A DNA stretch of 64,000 nucleotides, taken from the NCBI RefSeq assembly GCF_033807715.1, contig NC_084587.1, forward strand, positions 17,032,017 through 17,096,016, written 5' to 3'. The notes beneath the pieces are model-generated. The model was not told the DNA's origin. It made no database searches and saw nothing but the letters and a program-made list of their open reading frames with translations. Shown here piece by piece: positions 1 to 12,479 of this stretch. Within the stretch, counting starts at the first letter, position 1; each line of letters starts with the position of its first letter. The translations under genes and the position numbers were made by a program. This stretch comes from Cololabis saira. Taxonomy: Eukaryota; Chordata; Actinopteri; Beloniformes; Belonidae.

Positions 1-640
1 CAAGGTGCACGCTGATACTCTACACAACACAGTCCCGCACCATAACATGAAATGCAACATGAAAACGTATGTAATGCATTAACATAATAACCTTTCAATG
101 CACAAGACATGAACCAATATAACGAATAAACTAATAATATCAAAAGTAAGATTGTACAGGGGCTGACTGGCTGGGCTTCAATACACACAATATCAATGAC
201 ACAATAGTGGGGTTCTGAGTTACCCAAACAATCAATAAAAAAAACCTCCAACTCATTTGTTGTGCTACTATGCTTTTTATTGCTTCACATCAGGGCGGTT
301 GTCATGGATACAAGACGCTCTGTCACCACTGATACTAGCCACTGACATCATTGATCGTTGCCACAGGGATTTTGGTGCAGCGTTTGGCCCAGAGTGGAAA
401 AAATACTTTTGAGCGGGAACCAAACTAAACTGAAAAAAGTTTAGTTATGATAGAAATAGTGACTGGTTGTGGCTGAGAAGACAATGTCATCTGAGTTGCC
501 AGCGTATTAACGAGTAAGGGCTCCAGTACGCACCAGCCTTCAGTGGGCCTAACTCAGCACAGTGCAGTGTATTTTATGAAGTATTTTACTTATATCAGAC
601 AGAAGACACAACCTCAATGTCTTCAGGCAGCTCTCAGTCC
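1..640. other. No gene recognised
   Basis: AT-rich sequence with no open frame that resembles a known protein and no clear repeat boundary. I see nothing supportable here. Confidence 0.4.
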
Positions 641-739
641 ATCGTCAATTTACCTGTAGAAGGAGAGTTCAAGACTGTGGCTACTCTACAATATATTCTA
701 ATCCACTTTCGGCATGAAGATTTAATTAAGATAAATTAG

Positions 740-2960
740 AAATTAAACAAATGGCAACAATCATTTTAATTCAATTGCAATTCAATGTTAGAAGTTGTAG
801 CTTTCCAGAGAACCAGTACATGACCCCTGAGCAATTATTACACAAAAACAACATAAACAATGGCAGGTAAAAACTCCCCTAGTGGGAGAAAAACCTTAAA
901 CCAAACAGTGGCAAGGAAAAACTCCCCTTTAGAAGGGAAGACACTTCTAGCAGGAACTGGATCATAAGGGGGGACCCTCCTGCCGGAGTCCAGCTGGGCA
1001 GAGCAGTAAAAGAGAAAACAGACAGAGAGAATGAAGAACAGAGAAAGGAGGGAAAAGACACAATGGCTAAATGGTGCACTACAGGGATGACTACAAGCAG
1101 ATGTAGACAGCAGACACTGAGGGCGGGACAGCAGATGATGATGTCAGCAGGCATCTACCAGACATTCATACAGACAGTTGGAAGCAAGCAGTGGGATGAT
1201 CAGAGAACGGGATTACAGGTCAGTATGCAGCTCTGGAAGCTCTGGCCTGCAAACATGCACATCAGAAAAAAGGAGGGGGCAGACCAACACAACAAAATAC
1301 AAAAACAAAGGAGAACAATGATGGTTATGAAATACTTAGAATTAAGAACTGAGAAAGGAGAGAGAAAGAAGGGTGATGGGCACCGTTCAGTGAATCATGT
1401 TGGTATCCCTCTGCAAGGTAGGCCTATAGCAGCATATCTACAACGAAGCTATGTTTGATACTAGTGATGCACCGAAATGAAAATTTGTGGCCGAAACCGA
1501 AACCGAAAATAATAATAAACACTTGGCCGAATACCGAACAATACCAAACATGGTTCTTCGCAATTTTTCATTTATTTTGCCAATTTTTTCACCATTGCAT
1601 GAATCAAATAAATTTGATTTAGGCATGCTTTTAAAAGAAAAAAATCTTTTACAAAATTACAAGGTAGAAAACATTTGTTGAACATAAAAAACTGAACATT
1701 TTTTAATTTCCCAGCATTTCTTAAATATTCCAGCAGACATTATACCAGCAAAGAACAATAACTTAAAATAAATAAATTAGCAAAATAAATTTTTTGGCCA
1801 TCTTTGAGCTTACGTTAGGCTTAACTGACTGAACATTGTAACATAGGCCTTAATACAATAAAAATGCATTAAAGCGCTCAGGGTTTTTTATCATTTCAAA
1901 TGATAAATCAAACTTGTAGTGCTGAAAGACTTTGCAGATGTGCCCCCTCTAGATATTTGAGCAGAACATTCATTGCAAACACCCATTCTTGTATTATTCT
2001 TTGCCACTCTAAAATACTTCCACACTGCTGACATGTTTGCACCACTTCACTCCACGCTCTTCGCTGTTTGATTTCGTCATCTAAACGCACCTGTAATAGA
2101 TTGATTTATGTTGTTTTGGTTCCACCTGCTGGTGAATGTTAGGTAAAATTCTTATGTGGTTAGTTTTTGGTTGGCCAACGATTTATGTGGTGTGCAACCA
2201 TTACGGGAGCGTTATGTGATTAGTTTTTGGTTGGCCAACGATTTATGTGGTGCGCAACAGTTACGGAGCGGCCAGTCTATTTCCTTATTTTACGATGCCG
2301 TTATTAATTGTTCGGTTTTTTCCCCACTTATTCCACCGAAAGTGTTTTTTTGCCATTTTCGGCCGAACAATTTCGGTTACCGAACAATCGGTGCATCACT
2401 ATTTGATACAAACTATTTTAGTCTTGTTCTATAGCTGCAGCTATGACTACTGGCCCTAACACACTACAGTTTACACTAACTAGAGGTTTACTGAAGACTA
2501 ACTATAGGCTTTACTGAACAGAAATGTTTTAAGTTTGGTTTTAAAGTTGGAGGTGGTGTCAGCCTCCTTAACCCAGATTGGAAGTTGGTTCCATAGAAAT
2601 GGTGCCTGATAGCAGAAGGCCCGTCCTCCAAATCTACATTTGGATACTCTAGGAACTACGAGTAAACCTGCCCTCCGAGAAAGGAGAGCTCTGTTAGGAA
2701 CATAAGGTACTATTATATCCTGCAAATATCGTGGTGCTAGGTCGTTTTTTTTCGAGTTTTACGGTATTGGAGTGAAACTAACACTGGAGAGACGTGGTCT
2801 CTTTTGTTGATTCCTATCAGCACTCTGCTGCATTTTGGATCAGCTGGAGCCTATTAAGCGAATTACTTGGACATCCTGCTAATAATACATTACAGTAATC
2901 TAGCCTACAAGATACAAAAGCGTGAATTAGTTTTTCCGCATCACTCTGCGAGTGGATGTT
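740..2960 (-). mobile_element. L2-like LINE 3' remnant, interrupted by a hAT element
   Basis: On the minus strand, 2498-2725 encodes a decayed C-terminal end of an L2-type reverse transcriptase protein, with short motifs such as LLVVPRVSK, GGRAF, APFLWNQLP and FKTKLKTFLF. These are typical of fish L2 (Maui-like) elements. The stretch 740-1450 continues on the minus strand as LINE-like 3' sequence, including the pattern of short repeated 'aaaactcccc' blocks common in fish L2 tails. The two halves are separated by the hAT insertion at 1462-2401. No intact reading frame remains. Confidence 0.6.
1462..2401. mobile_element. Non-autonomous hAT element with 8-bp target duplication
   Basis: The termini are inverted repeats (TAGTGATGCACCG at the left, CGGTGCATCACTA at the right). 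They are flanked by a perfect 8-bp direct repeat, TTTGATAC, at 1454-1461 and 2402-2409. An 8-bp duplication is the hAT hallmark. The 940-bp interior codes for no transposase. It holds a near-perfect tandem duplication of about 60 bp at about 2156-2270. Confidence 0.88.
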
Positions 2961-3501
2961 CCTAATCTTTGTGATAAACAACATGACAAAAAAACTGCAC
3001 GATATATCTGGAGTGTTCTGTCACCATTACACTCACTTTACATTTAATCCTATGTCATGGTTTCTTGGTTTCATTTTGTAAAGATTTTTTGATTTCTTGT
3101 TTTTCTTGCTGAAGGTGATCTTGATGAGATTTTTTTTTACTTCCCTGTCTTTTTCTGTTTTTAACTGTCTTGTTGTCTTGTTGTCTGTGTCTCCTTAACT
3201 CTTGTGTCTATATATTGTCCTACCATTCTTTCCTTCTCCACTTTCCCATTATCCTTGTGGTGTCTTACCTCATGGTTCTTTGGTCCCTGCCCTCTACCTA
3301 ACTCAATACAGTACAGTCAGGATTATGATGTGCTTCACACGCCTTGTGAAGAGGAGATGACAGAAGACTGGAAAAAGGGTGCTCAGAGACCCATAAAGAC
3401 TTGAAAACATATCTATTTTCGTGTGTCTGCCATACACGGAATAGGTAGGGTGTCCATGGCAAAAGACTACAGAGGAAGTCACAGTTCTACAACAAAAACA
3501 C

Positions 3502-4147
3502 TGACTGCGTTTACATGCAGTCAATAACCCTTTTAAAACCCGAATATTGGCAATAACCCGAATTTGCATGGCCATGTAAACACCAATAACCCCTTCGAAT
3601 AACCCGAATTTGCTCATATTTGGGTTTTTAAAAACCCTAATATGACCCCTGGGTTACTCCTTTTAAAACCCAAATATTCGGTCATGTAAACGCCAAACAC
3701 AATATGCCGATCAAACGGAACATGAATTTGTTTTCTGCGCATGCTCTGTTCACAAGGAATCCTGGTCTTTTGAGTCCAGGAAGTTCTTCTAAACACGGAG
3801 AAACACAAGACCACACCACACTTTTGGAGTGAGGAGGAGACTAATCACTTCATAAATGTAATGAAGGATATGAACATTTTGGCATTTGTAGACGGTAGAA
3901 AGTACCGGGATAGCGAGATTTAAAAGAAGGTGAGCGAAAAGTTGCGCGAAGCAGCATTTGTTTTGAATTTGGATACAGGAAGAAGAAGCGGAAATTATGG
4001 GAATTGCGTCATGATGTTCTCCGCGCGTCGCTGTTTTGATCGAGATATCCCGAATGATTAATTACCATGTAAACAGAATATTACGAATGTTTCAGTAACC
4101 GGAATATTAGCAATAACCCGGATTTTGACTGCATGTAAAGGTAGTCA
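3502..4147. mobile_element. Harbinger-like non-autonomous DNA element
   Basis: Inverted termini start TGACTGCGTTTACATGCAGTC on the left and match with about three differences on the right (GACTGCATGTAAAGGTAGTCA). The interior around 3815-3960 has a decayed Myb/SANT-like frame on the plus strand (WSEEETNHFI, then FVDGRKYRDSEI), resembling the accessory Myb-like protein of PIF/Harbinger elements. A stop codon interrupts it. The superfamily call rests on that frame and is tentative. Confidence 0.6.
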
Positions 4148-4329
4148 TTGCAGCATGCCTGAAGTTTACCAAAGAGCACATTGACAAGATTATGGTTAAT
4201 GAAATCATGAAATCTTTGTTTAAAAAACGTCTTATATTGGAGATGATTCTTCATCTCTCTGTTGCAGTGATTCAGACTAGTCTTGCACGTGGTCAGGCTT
4301 TAAAAGCCACAATTCCAACCAGAGGTTGC

Positions 4330-4332
<3 letters not shown>

Positions 4333-4366
<34 letters not shown>
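4333..4366. repeat. (AC)n microsatellite
   Basis: About 17 uninterrupted AC units, next to the decayed minus-strand leader-like copy. Confidence 0.95.
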
Positions 4367-4368
<2 letters not shown>

Positions 4369-4395
4369 CAAGATACACTTATCTCATAAAATCTG

Positions 4396-4477
4396 CAACT
4401 CTTTGAGTCACATACCTGACAGGAAACCCACAAAGGTAAACAGCCCCTTGCTCCACTGCAGAAGTTAGCATGCACAT
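4396..4477 (-). pseudogene. Decayed leader-exon relative of the minus-strand candidate gene
   Basis: On the minus strand this aligns with the first exon of the candidate at 30657-31118, sharing the ACTTCTGCAGTG, CAAGGGGCT and GTGGGTTTCCTGTC blocks. The frame is shifted relative to the intact copy. It ends at a good donor-like CAG|GTATGTGA. No second exon follows on the minus strand; the neighbouring DNA is transposon. It lies about 600 bp upstream of V-set gene A and points away from it. Confidence 0.4.
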
Positions 4478-4950
4478 AAAATGAGCCTCAAAATGAAGGA
4501 ACAGTTTTATTGTCCATTCAGGACATCAGACGTTAAGAACAGAATTCAATACCAGACAAAATATACCATGGTTTTTGTGTTTTTATATATATATCTTTCT
4601 TAATTAAATGAAAAAATTTAATTGTAAAAAAAGTGTGGAAATTGAAGGCAGTCTTGGTGTCAGCTTTTGTCAAAGCACTTGGGTTGCTGTGACCCCCAGA
4701 CTAGGAAAAGTGGTGAGTTTGTATTGGCCAGTTACAAATAAAATCTAGCACCTTATTTGGAACTGGCCATCTTATATGTTTCCAGTTTAGGTCCCGCCCA
4801 GGAAATCCAGCACAGAAGCTTGCAAAACTTTTAGATTTGCAAACAAAACTTTGAATTAAATTGTGGAGACCATTTTGTGGAAAGAGTGGAAAGTGAAGGC
4901 AGTGTCGGCACCAGCGGGGGGGATGTGACGAGGAAAACACAGAATAAAAT

Positions 4951-5004
4951 GTTCCATTCAGCCAGCCAATCAGCAGCTACAGCTCCTTTAATGGAAAACT
5001 CCGC
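4951..5004 (+). promoter_or_regulatory. Conserved CCAAT promoter block of gene A
   Basis: The block GTTCCATTCA-GCCAGCCAATCAGCAG followed by an AATGGAAAACT element lies 70-120 bp before the gene A start codon. Nearly the same arrangement precedes genes D (36129-36180) and E (46050-46097), and a diverged version precedes B and C. Conservation above the intronic background suggests the core promoter. Confidence 0.6.
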
Positions 5005-5069
5005 TTGCATCATAACACCCAGCGGTAAAGTCTGTGGCACTGTCTTTCAGTTCAAAGTCATCATCAATC

Positions 5070-7620
5070 ATGGATGGACTGCATACCATTATGCTTATTG
5101 TCTTGGGTAATTTTACTTTTTTTCACATGTTAAGTAAGACTTTACTTTTATCACCTTCTTAGATTTTCCAAAAACTACCATGAAAATAATTTCTAAAATT
5201 GGGAATTTAATTTTGTACTCCACATATTTTGATAATGTTATTTTTATTCTAGGAGCTTTTTTCTCTGGTCATTGGATTACTGGATCAGTGTTGGAGATGA
5301 AAGTCAATCCTGGAGACAACATCACTCTCTACTGTGATTGTAAAAAACAACTTGGAGTGTACGTGGTGTGGTTCAGGAACTGTTCCCATGAGAACCAGCC
5401 CTCTCTTGTTATGAATCTAAAAGTTTTTGACTGGGGTGGCCGTCAGAACTTTAATCTTAAATGTGTGGAGAACACTTCTTCTGATTCTTATGACCTGTTA
5501 ATCATGAACGTATCTGCTTCTGATGAGGGCATCTACTACTGTGGAACTGAAGAGGTGAACGTGGAAGGAAAAGAACAATTTACCCGAAAAACTTTTTACA
5601 AATACAGCAACGTCAGAACAAGAATCACACTCGGTAAGTAATTCATGTGAATTACATGAATGTGATTTTGACTGTATTTTCAGCTAATATTACTAAAGGA
5701 TCATTGTACTGTATTATCAAAATGGTCTAAGATATTCTTATATCTTTTCCATTCATATAATTATATTTATGGCACTGCACTTTTTATTTTTTTATTTCTA
5801 CTTTTTATGGGTGTTTGATTTGTATATGATAGTGTTGTGTGAATGAGATGGAGATGTCAATTTCCCAGAGGGAACCTCCCAAAATGATTAATAAAGTCGT
5901 CTGAATCTGAATCTGAATACAAGCTGACGAGAAGTTCTTATCTAGTATTGTATAGATGTTTGCCTTTACAATTGATTTTAGAGAAAACTGGCTCACACCA
6001 GGAAACAGATGAAAAATAAGTGAGCAGGGAACAAAAAGACTTCTTTCTTTCTTTAAACAATGGATGATGCCACTATTTTCTGGTAATAACTGTAGCTCAT
6101 TCTGCGTTTTGGCAGAAAAACATATGGGGGAATTGTGATTTTTAACAACCCAATAAAAGCAGTAATTCTTAATCTCTTTTTTACTGCATACAATTCAATT
6201 CAATACACTTTATTTATCCCCAAAGGGCAATTAATTCCAGTGCACCCTGTGCAAGAGAACAAATAAAACAAACAAATAACATGAGGCATGGGTCAACAGG
6301 TGGCTGAGGCCGCTGCCAAAAAGATCAGTGCATCCCTTTCATTAGATAAGAAAAGGATGACACTAGGAAAGAGGAGGGATACAAAGTTGTTGTTTAAAAA
6401 AACACCAACTCAGCACAAAAAGAAACATATTGTGACAACATCATATTGAACAATATGAGGAGGAAGTAATGGGGGTGGGAGGGCACAAAGCATCTTGTTA
6501 GCATAAAATCCAGGAGAAATTGAGATAGCGGCACAGGGGAGCCAATTCAGATAACACCAATTGTTTTGGGTAAGGCCGACTCCAGTTATTTTCAGTCTGC
6601 CTTAAAGGTCTTTCTAGTACCTCTCATGACGACAAAAATACAAAATGTCCTTATTTGTGTTTGTGCCAGATCATCCAGATGTGAACCAGACTCTCCAGGA
6701 CTGTGGTTTTTGCTGGATGCTGCTCTTTTCTCTGTGCCCAGCTGTTTCTGCTCTCTCTTGTCTCCTCTCGTCTCTTCTGGTGTACGCCCTTTGCCAGAGA
6801 TCAGGTATCAATTATGTCAGTGTGCTGTTCTGTTTTCATCTTTCCCAGCTTTCAGAGGTCAGTGATCTTCTACCTACTGTAGGTTGTTGCCATCTGTCCT
6901 GTCTAGAGTGTTTATATAAACGGGCTTCAGTTGCCTATGTCAGTCTGTTAGCTTGCCTTGTCTTTGTTCATGTTTGTTTTCTTTCTATATTTCTGGCCTC
7001 TTTTCTTGTTTTTGTCTCAATTTCGTTGGATTGTTCTTGCCCACTTGGTACCTGTCATCCTTTCACTTGTCCACAGCAAAGTCCTGTTTGTTTCATGTCA
7101 CCATCTTTATAACTGTAGTGTTATTTTGATTTTTTTTTTATAAGCTTGGTTTTTTATTCAGAAATGTATTACACATTTTCAGTGTTTTTCTTCTGTTTAT
7201 TTCTACAGCTGCAAAAGCTCAAGATAATGAAAAGCAATGTGACACAAGAAGTCAATCAACAAAACGGGTAAAGAACAGCTGCACATTCACTGATATTTAT
7301 ATGTACTAACCTTTTTTATTATTATTTAGATTGAACACAACAGAGTTGGATTGTGTTCTGTGATGTACTATTACTAACTGACTGCATCTTTGGTAGTTGT
7401 TTCAACAAAAATCTGTCTCTCACCTCCCTTGTTGTCTCAAAAATACACTTGATGTACAACAAAAACGCATAGTACTAAATACAATATGTATAATTCTTAG
7501 GGTGAAGATGTGTGTTACGCTGCTCTGGAAATAAATCAGTCATCACAGAGACCAACGATGATGAGGACCCGGAGTTCAGACTTCAGCACATATTCTACCA
7601 TCAGAACTTCCCAGATGTAA
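5070..7620 (+). CDS. Gene A: single V-set Ig receptor with two ITIMs
   Basis: The five exons are 5070-5106, 5253-5633, 6670-6804, 7209-7267 and 7501-7620; all introns are GT-AG and the joined frame is 243 codons plus TAA. Residues 1-18 form a signal peptide (MDGLHTIMLIVLG start). Residues 24-139 are an Ig V-set domain with the canonical disulfide C40 (LYCDC) to C109 (YYCGT), Trp52 (VVWFRNC), an SDEGIYYC F strand, an extra cysteine pair C42/C56 and four N-glycosylation sequons. There is no J-like FGxG motif. A Cys-rich stalk (DCGFCW) leads into a membrane helix at about 155-180 with a central LCPAVS proline. The tail has ITIM-like VCYAAL (Y210) and STYSTI (Y234), which in this receptor class recruit SHP phosphatases. 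Expected at the surface of leukocytes as an inhibitory receptor; ligand unknown. ATTAAA at 7788-7793 may be the poly(A) signal. Exact family name (NITR, DICP, CD300-like) not settled. Confidence 0.85.
5830..5925 (+). repeat. LINE 3'-end-like fragment in gene A intron 2
   Basis: The sequence reads through 'aatttcccagagggaacctcc', then 'ataaagtcgtctgaatctgaatctgaata'. It looks like the short tandem-tailed 3' end of a fish LINE (RTE/Rex type). The family is a guess from the style of the tail. Confidence 0.4.
6190..6540. repeat. Interspersed repeat fragment in gene A intron 2
   Basis: Begins with AATTCAATTC and 'actttatttatccccaaagggcaattaattc', a stretch seen at the ends of many fish interspersed repeats. 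No coding content. It enlarges intron 2 of gene A. Confidence 0.4.
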
Positions 7621-7899
7621 AGATTTGCGATGTATTAATTATTGCTCTTTTTTTTTCTCTTTTATTTTTTCCCCCCTTGAAATACAAAAACCAAATAGAA
7701 AACCTTTTACTGTATTTCTTTCGAAATGTCCTGTGTTTCAGACATTTTTGGATCAGCTGACATTTCATTGTTTTTGAGCCTCTTTGGATTAAACTAAAGC
7801 CGTTATCTCACAGGTCTGCTGTTTTTTCTCAGACGGGTTCAGGGGTGGACCGGGACAAAACCCTGGCCTTGCCATTTTGGCCCATCGTGCACACTGTCC

Positions 7900-8729
7900 A
7901 TCTTTGTGCGCCCGTAAATATGTATGTCAACTAATTACCTCCTTAACAAGAAATCAAATCTTGGCTCTCCTCCAATTTTCTCAAACTCAACAGTGATAAA
8001 ACTGAGGTCTTCCTCGTTGGTTCAAAAGCCGCTCTCAATAGGACTCCCAGTTTCACCATCTCCATTGACAACTCCTCTGTTCCCCCCTTAAGTTAAGAGC
8101 CTGGGTGTCGTCCTTGACAGCTCGTTCATTCGTCATTCCAAACCCACATTAATAATGTTACCCGATCAGCCTACTTCCATCTTTGCAATATTAACCGCCT
8201 CCGTCCATCCCTCACTTCCAACAGCACTGCTATCATGGTCCACACTCTTGTCACATCCCACCTGGACTACTGCAAACACCTGGACTACTGCAAGCTCCAA
8301 CTGGTCCAGAACTCAGCCGCTCGTATCGTCTCCAGAACTCCATCTATCAATCATATCACTCCTGTTCTCCAACAACTCCACTGGCTTCCTGTCAAATTTT
8401 GTATCGACTTCAAAACCCTGCACACTTTCAAGGCCATCCACAATCTCACCCCCCAATACCTCTCTGACCTCTTCCACATCAACACTCCCTCCAGGACTCT
8501 CAGGTCAGCCTTCCTGTGCCTGTTGCCCATCCCCACCGACAACAGGAGTATTAACTCACTATCAATCTTCAAATCCAATCTAAAAACCAACCTGTTCAAG
8601 CTGGCCTATTCTCTTTAATTCCGTATTTATATTGTCTTTTTTCTTTTTTTGCTCTTTTAATCAATGTTGTGTGCACTGTAAAGATGACCTTGATTGCCCT
8701 GAAATGCACCTTAAATAAATTGAATGTAC

Positions 8730-8776
<47 letters not shown>
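7900..8776 (+). mobile_element. L2-like LINE 3' fragment ending in (ATT)n
   Basis: Plus-strand frames carry decayed L2-type reverse transcriptase C-terminal motifs: NSDKTEVFLVGS near 7990, [10 protein letters not shown] near 8245, [10 protein letters not shown] near 8300, HWLPV near 8385 and [18 protein letters not shown] at the end. Frameshifts and stops occur, including a small in-frame repeat of LDYCK. The element ends in a long ATT run at 8731-8776. Confidence 0.8.
8731..8776. repeat. (ATT)n microsatellite
   Basis: About 15 ATT units, forming the tail of the adjacent LINE fragment. Confidence 0.95.
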
Positions 8777-8778
<2 letters not shown>

Positions 8779-8799
8779 ACCAGTAATAACATGCAATTA

Positions 8800-9561
8800 A
8801 TTTGTGGAAATCATTGAGAGTGGACACATTCGATACTACCATAAAGTGTAATTTATTAATAAAAATCTACATTTCCTCATACGTGTGCCTCTGTGTTTAA
8901 GGGAGAAGGAAACAAGAAAGTCGAACCATGAGAAATGGTTCTTGTGTCTCCACACAAAGTGGTCCTTACCCAGTCAAAAATGTTGCTGCTGAACCTTTTA
9001 ACAAATCCTTGAAAAAATGAGACGCCATTTGATGTGTGAGATAGAAATAGAGAAACGATGTTTAACGATTGATCATGACTGATTAATATCTTCCAAATCA
9101 ATGTACTGTAGCAATGTGTAACCTGAAAGCTTCTGGATGAGGGAGAGAGAGGAAAACACACCAGAATGAAGATCAGATTTTCTCCAGTTTTCCTACAATA
9201 TGCTGAATAAATTATAAACTCACAAAGACAAAAGAAGGCCTGTGAACCCTGGAGGGGCTAATCAAAAGAAACGTTCTCACTTAAAATAAGAACATTTAGT
9301 TGAGGAAGGCGTAAGAGAAATGTGTTATTAAAGTTTTAACAACTGAACATGTCAAGCAGCTGTTCTTGTGGCAACGCTGAAGTCATATTATTAAATGATT
9401 TCACTTGAGTCCATTATGGCAGACTGTTAAACAGTAGTTTATTTACGTGTTATCTGATCACCAAAACTGTTTATCACTGTTGTCTTGCATATCTTAAATT
9501 ACTAGGTCTAATGCGTTCCTGTATGGGTTTTGCATTCAGAGAACCCATTCGGAGCTGCCAC

Positions 9562-9593
<32 letters not shown>

Positions 9594-11390
9594 GACATGG
9601 GAGCTGATGAAGGTCCTTCTATGGCAAACCTGTCAGGTCGGTTTGCACATTTGGCAGCATCTGTGCAAAGTGTCTTTTTCTTTCTCTCGCAAGTTTTCTC
9701 CACACCTCCTTTCCGTTTCTCTCCATCTCCTTTTCAAAAAAAATAATCCTCCATCCACCGGCATAGAGCCAGCCAAAACGGGTTTAATCTGATTGGATCA
9801 ACCCCATGTCAGTTCAAAATGAACTAACGGGTTGCAGATCAAGGTGTTTTATGGGCTGGTGGTCAAGTCCTGAGCTGACGTTTTTTTTCTCTGTTTTTTT
9901 TTGGTGAATGTTTCTTAGATTCTTTAACTTGACCAATCTTCCCTAGTTATTACAACCTCGCCAAGCTGTTTTCCTCTGGGGACTAGCGCCGATCTGTAAG
10001 AAGAACATTACATCAGTTGCCACTGGCCGACTGAGGCGTGGTTTTGAGTCATACTCGTGTCATGGGGAGCTCACGTTGAAAGCTGCAATGTGCACATTTG
10101 CAGTGTCCTCTAGTCCTGCCCATGACACTTAGTTGTTGTATTAAACTGCTCCCATAAGTCGCACTGCCCCTCCACATAGAACTTTCTCAGTCCCTAAAAC
10201 TTTAGGTGAATAAATTAAGATCACCAAGAACATTTAGAATCGACGCATAAGTTTAGCTCACTGCTCTTCTAGACGCAGATCTGGAAAGTTCTTTCTCACA
10301 TTTTCCAAACACTAAGTGGTTTTGTTTACAAATTAAATTATCATATGCAACATATCATATATAACAGATCTTTTTTGGTACATTTGAAGGCGGCACTTCT
10401 GCAAAGGTTAAAGAGTCCACTCAAAATAATCTTGGTCCCAGTAAACACTCCTTTTATGAAATGTTTTATTTAATTTTGTTCATTTGATTGTGCTTTGTTT
10501 AAGATTTCTTCACTTCCAAATTTGACCACTAAAGGAAAGAAAATAAAGGTAAGTGCAGCCAATGCCACGTTTAGTGTGATCTGTAGCATAATTATCTATA
10601 GTGAAATATCAATATCAAGGTATTTTCACCATCTTTGCGCATTAATTATAAGATCTGTTTACTACAGTCAAAAACTAATAAAACACTGTACATGTACCCC
10701 TGCTTATTTTTTAAACTATTTGTACAATTATTAACTAAAGGTATAAGGAGGTTTCAGTACTAAGTCTTAAAACAGACTCAAATTTTGCAGCTGTTTATGT
10801 ACCTGTAAACACATTTTTAACTAATTTTCTGTTAAATGATGATGTTGCTCAGGAAAAAAAACAGTTTTCCGTTTCTGCTGGAGGCTTAATTATCTAATTA
10901 TATCTGTTTGCATCATTTGCATAGAAATCCTAAAGTTTCCATCAGCATTTATTACTCTTAATTGTAATTCACGTCTCATTTTGAAGATTCCTAAAGCTTC
11001 TGTATGAGCCCAGATTAGTTTTCGTGATCATTCAGCGGCCATATTGGTCTGTCGTGCTCCATCAGACAGTCCTGTAGCTCATGACCGCTTTTCTGCAGAA
11101 CTTTTTCTTTCTTCAGCCACAAGAACTTCTGCTTTTTTCAGTACTTTTCTGTCCTCCAATGCCCTCTTTCTCTCTCTCCCTTTCAACAATGATCGGCAAA
11201 ATCACGGGGCTTATTACAGAATTTACAGACAATCAGTTGATGTTGCATTTTGCAATAGTTGATAGAGTAACAATAACATTAAAACATTAAAATACATTAA
11301 AATTACGAAACAGATTCCCAGTGGAGTGATCTGTATTTAGTGTTATCATCCAAAACACTTTTAATGTGATAGTTTGCCCTGAACCATTAA
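8800..11390. other. No gene recognised
   Basis: No frame resembles a known protein and none shows linked splice sites. A (CAT)n microsatellite lies at 9561-9593. The rest is AT-rich spacer between two LINE fragments. Confidence 0.4.
9561..9593. repeat. (CAT)n microsatellite
   Basis: Eleven CAT units in a row; the apparent poly-histidine open frame is a by-product. Confidence 0.95.
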
Positions 11391-11399
11391 GCAACTTTT

Positions 11400-12476
11400 G
11401 TTGACCAATGATGTCTTAATTATGGGTGATTCTGATCTACATTCAGTGTCGGTTTCAGTGTCACCACATGACTACAGTTACCTACTCTCATTAAGTAACT
11501 GTATTCACCTAATCAATGAGTGGATGTGCCAGAATTTTCTCCAGCTAAATGCAGAAAAGACAGAGGTGATCATTTTTGGCCCTAAAACGAAAGGGAAAAG
11601 ATCAGCGCTCACCTTGGCTCCATGTCATTGACAGCTACAAATCAAGCAAGAAACCTGGGTGTAATTATTGACTAAGACCTGAACTTCAACAGCCATCTAA
11701 AGTTTATCACTAAATCTGCTTATTACCACCTAAAAAACATTGCTAGAATTAAGGGGATTCTGTCTAAACAAGACATGGAAAAACGTCGTCATGCATTCAT
11801 TTTCAGTAGGTTGGATTATTGCAATGGCATCTTTACAGGCCTTAACAACAAATCTATCAGGCAGCTGCAGCTGATCCAGAACGCTGCCGCCAGAGTCCTT
11901 ACAAACACCAGGAAACTGGACCACATTACACCGGTCATTAAATCACTACACTGGCTTCCAGTGAGTCAAAGGATATAGTTTAAAATCTTACTGCTGGTCT
12001 ACAAAGTACTGAATGGTCTTGGACCAAAATACATGCTTGATCTGTTAGTTCCTATGAAGCTCCCAGACCCCTGAGGTTCATCTGGATCTGGTTTGTTGTT
12101 TGTCCCAAGAACCAGAACCAAGCAAGGTGAGGCAGCGTTCAGTTATTCTGCTCCTCACCGGTGGAACAAACTTCCTGTAGACCTGAGGTCTGCTCCAACT
12201 GTCAGCTCCTTCAAATCAGGCCTAAAAACATTACTGTTTACTCAACCTTACTCTTAAATTAAATACTTACCTGCTGGACTCTATTGCCCTTATTTTTAAC
12301 AGCTTGTGCTTTTTATTATTTTACTTCTTTTCTTATCATCTTATTCATAATTGTATTCAATCTTATTTGTTATTTACTGTCTAATTATGTCTTGCCGCTT
12401 TTAATGTCAATGTAAAGCACTTTGAATTACCTTGTGTTGAATTGTGCTGTATAAATAAACTTGCCTTGCCTTACAT
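11400..12476 (+). mobile_element. L2-like LINE 3' fragment
   Basis: Decayed plus-strand frames show LINEWMCQNFLQLNAEKTEV, DYCNGIFTGL, QLIQNAAARVL, HWLPVSQRI and, past stops, an APHRWNKLPVD-like stretch. All belong to L2-type reverse transcriptase C-termini. The 3' end reads 'gtaaagcactttgaattaccttgtgttg...aaataaacttgccttgcc', the usual fish L2 tail. Several stop codons make it inactive. Confidence 0.85.
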
Positions 12477-12479
12477 TCA

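Noticed and set aside
9511..9792. Poly-histidine open frame
   Set aside because: Generated by the (CAT)n microsatellite.
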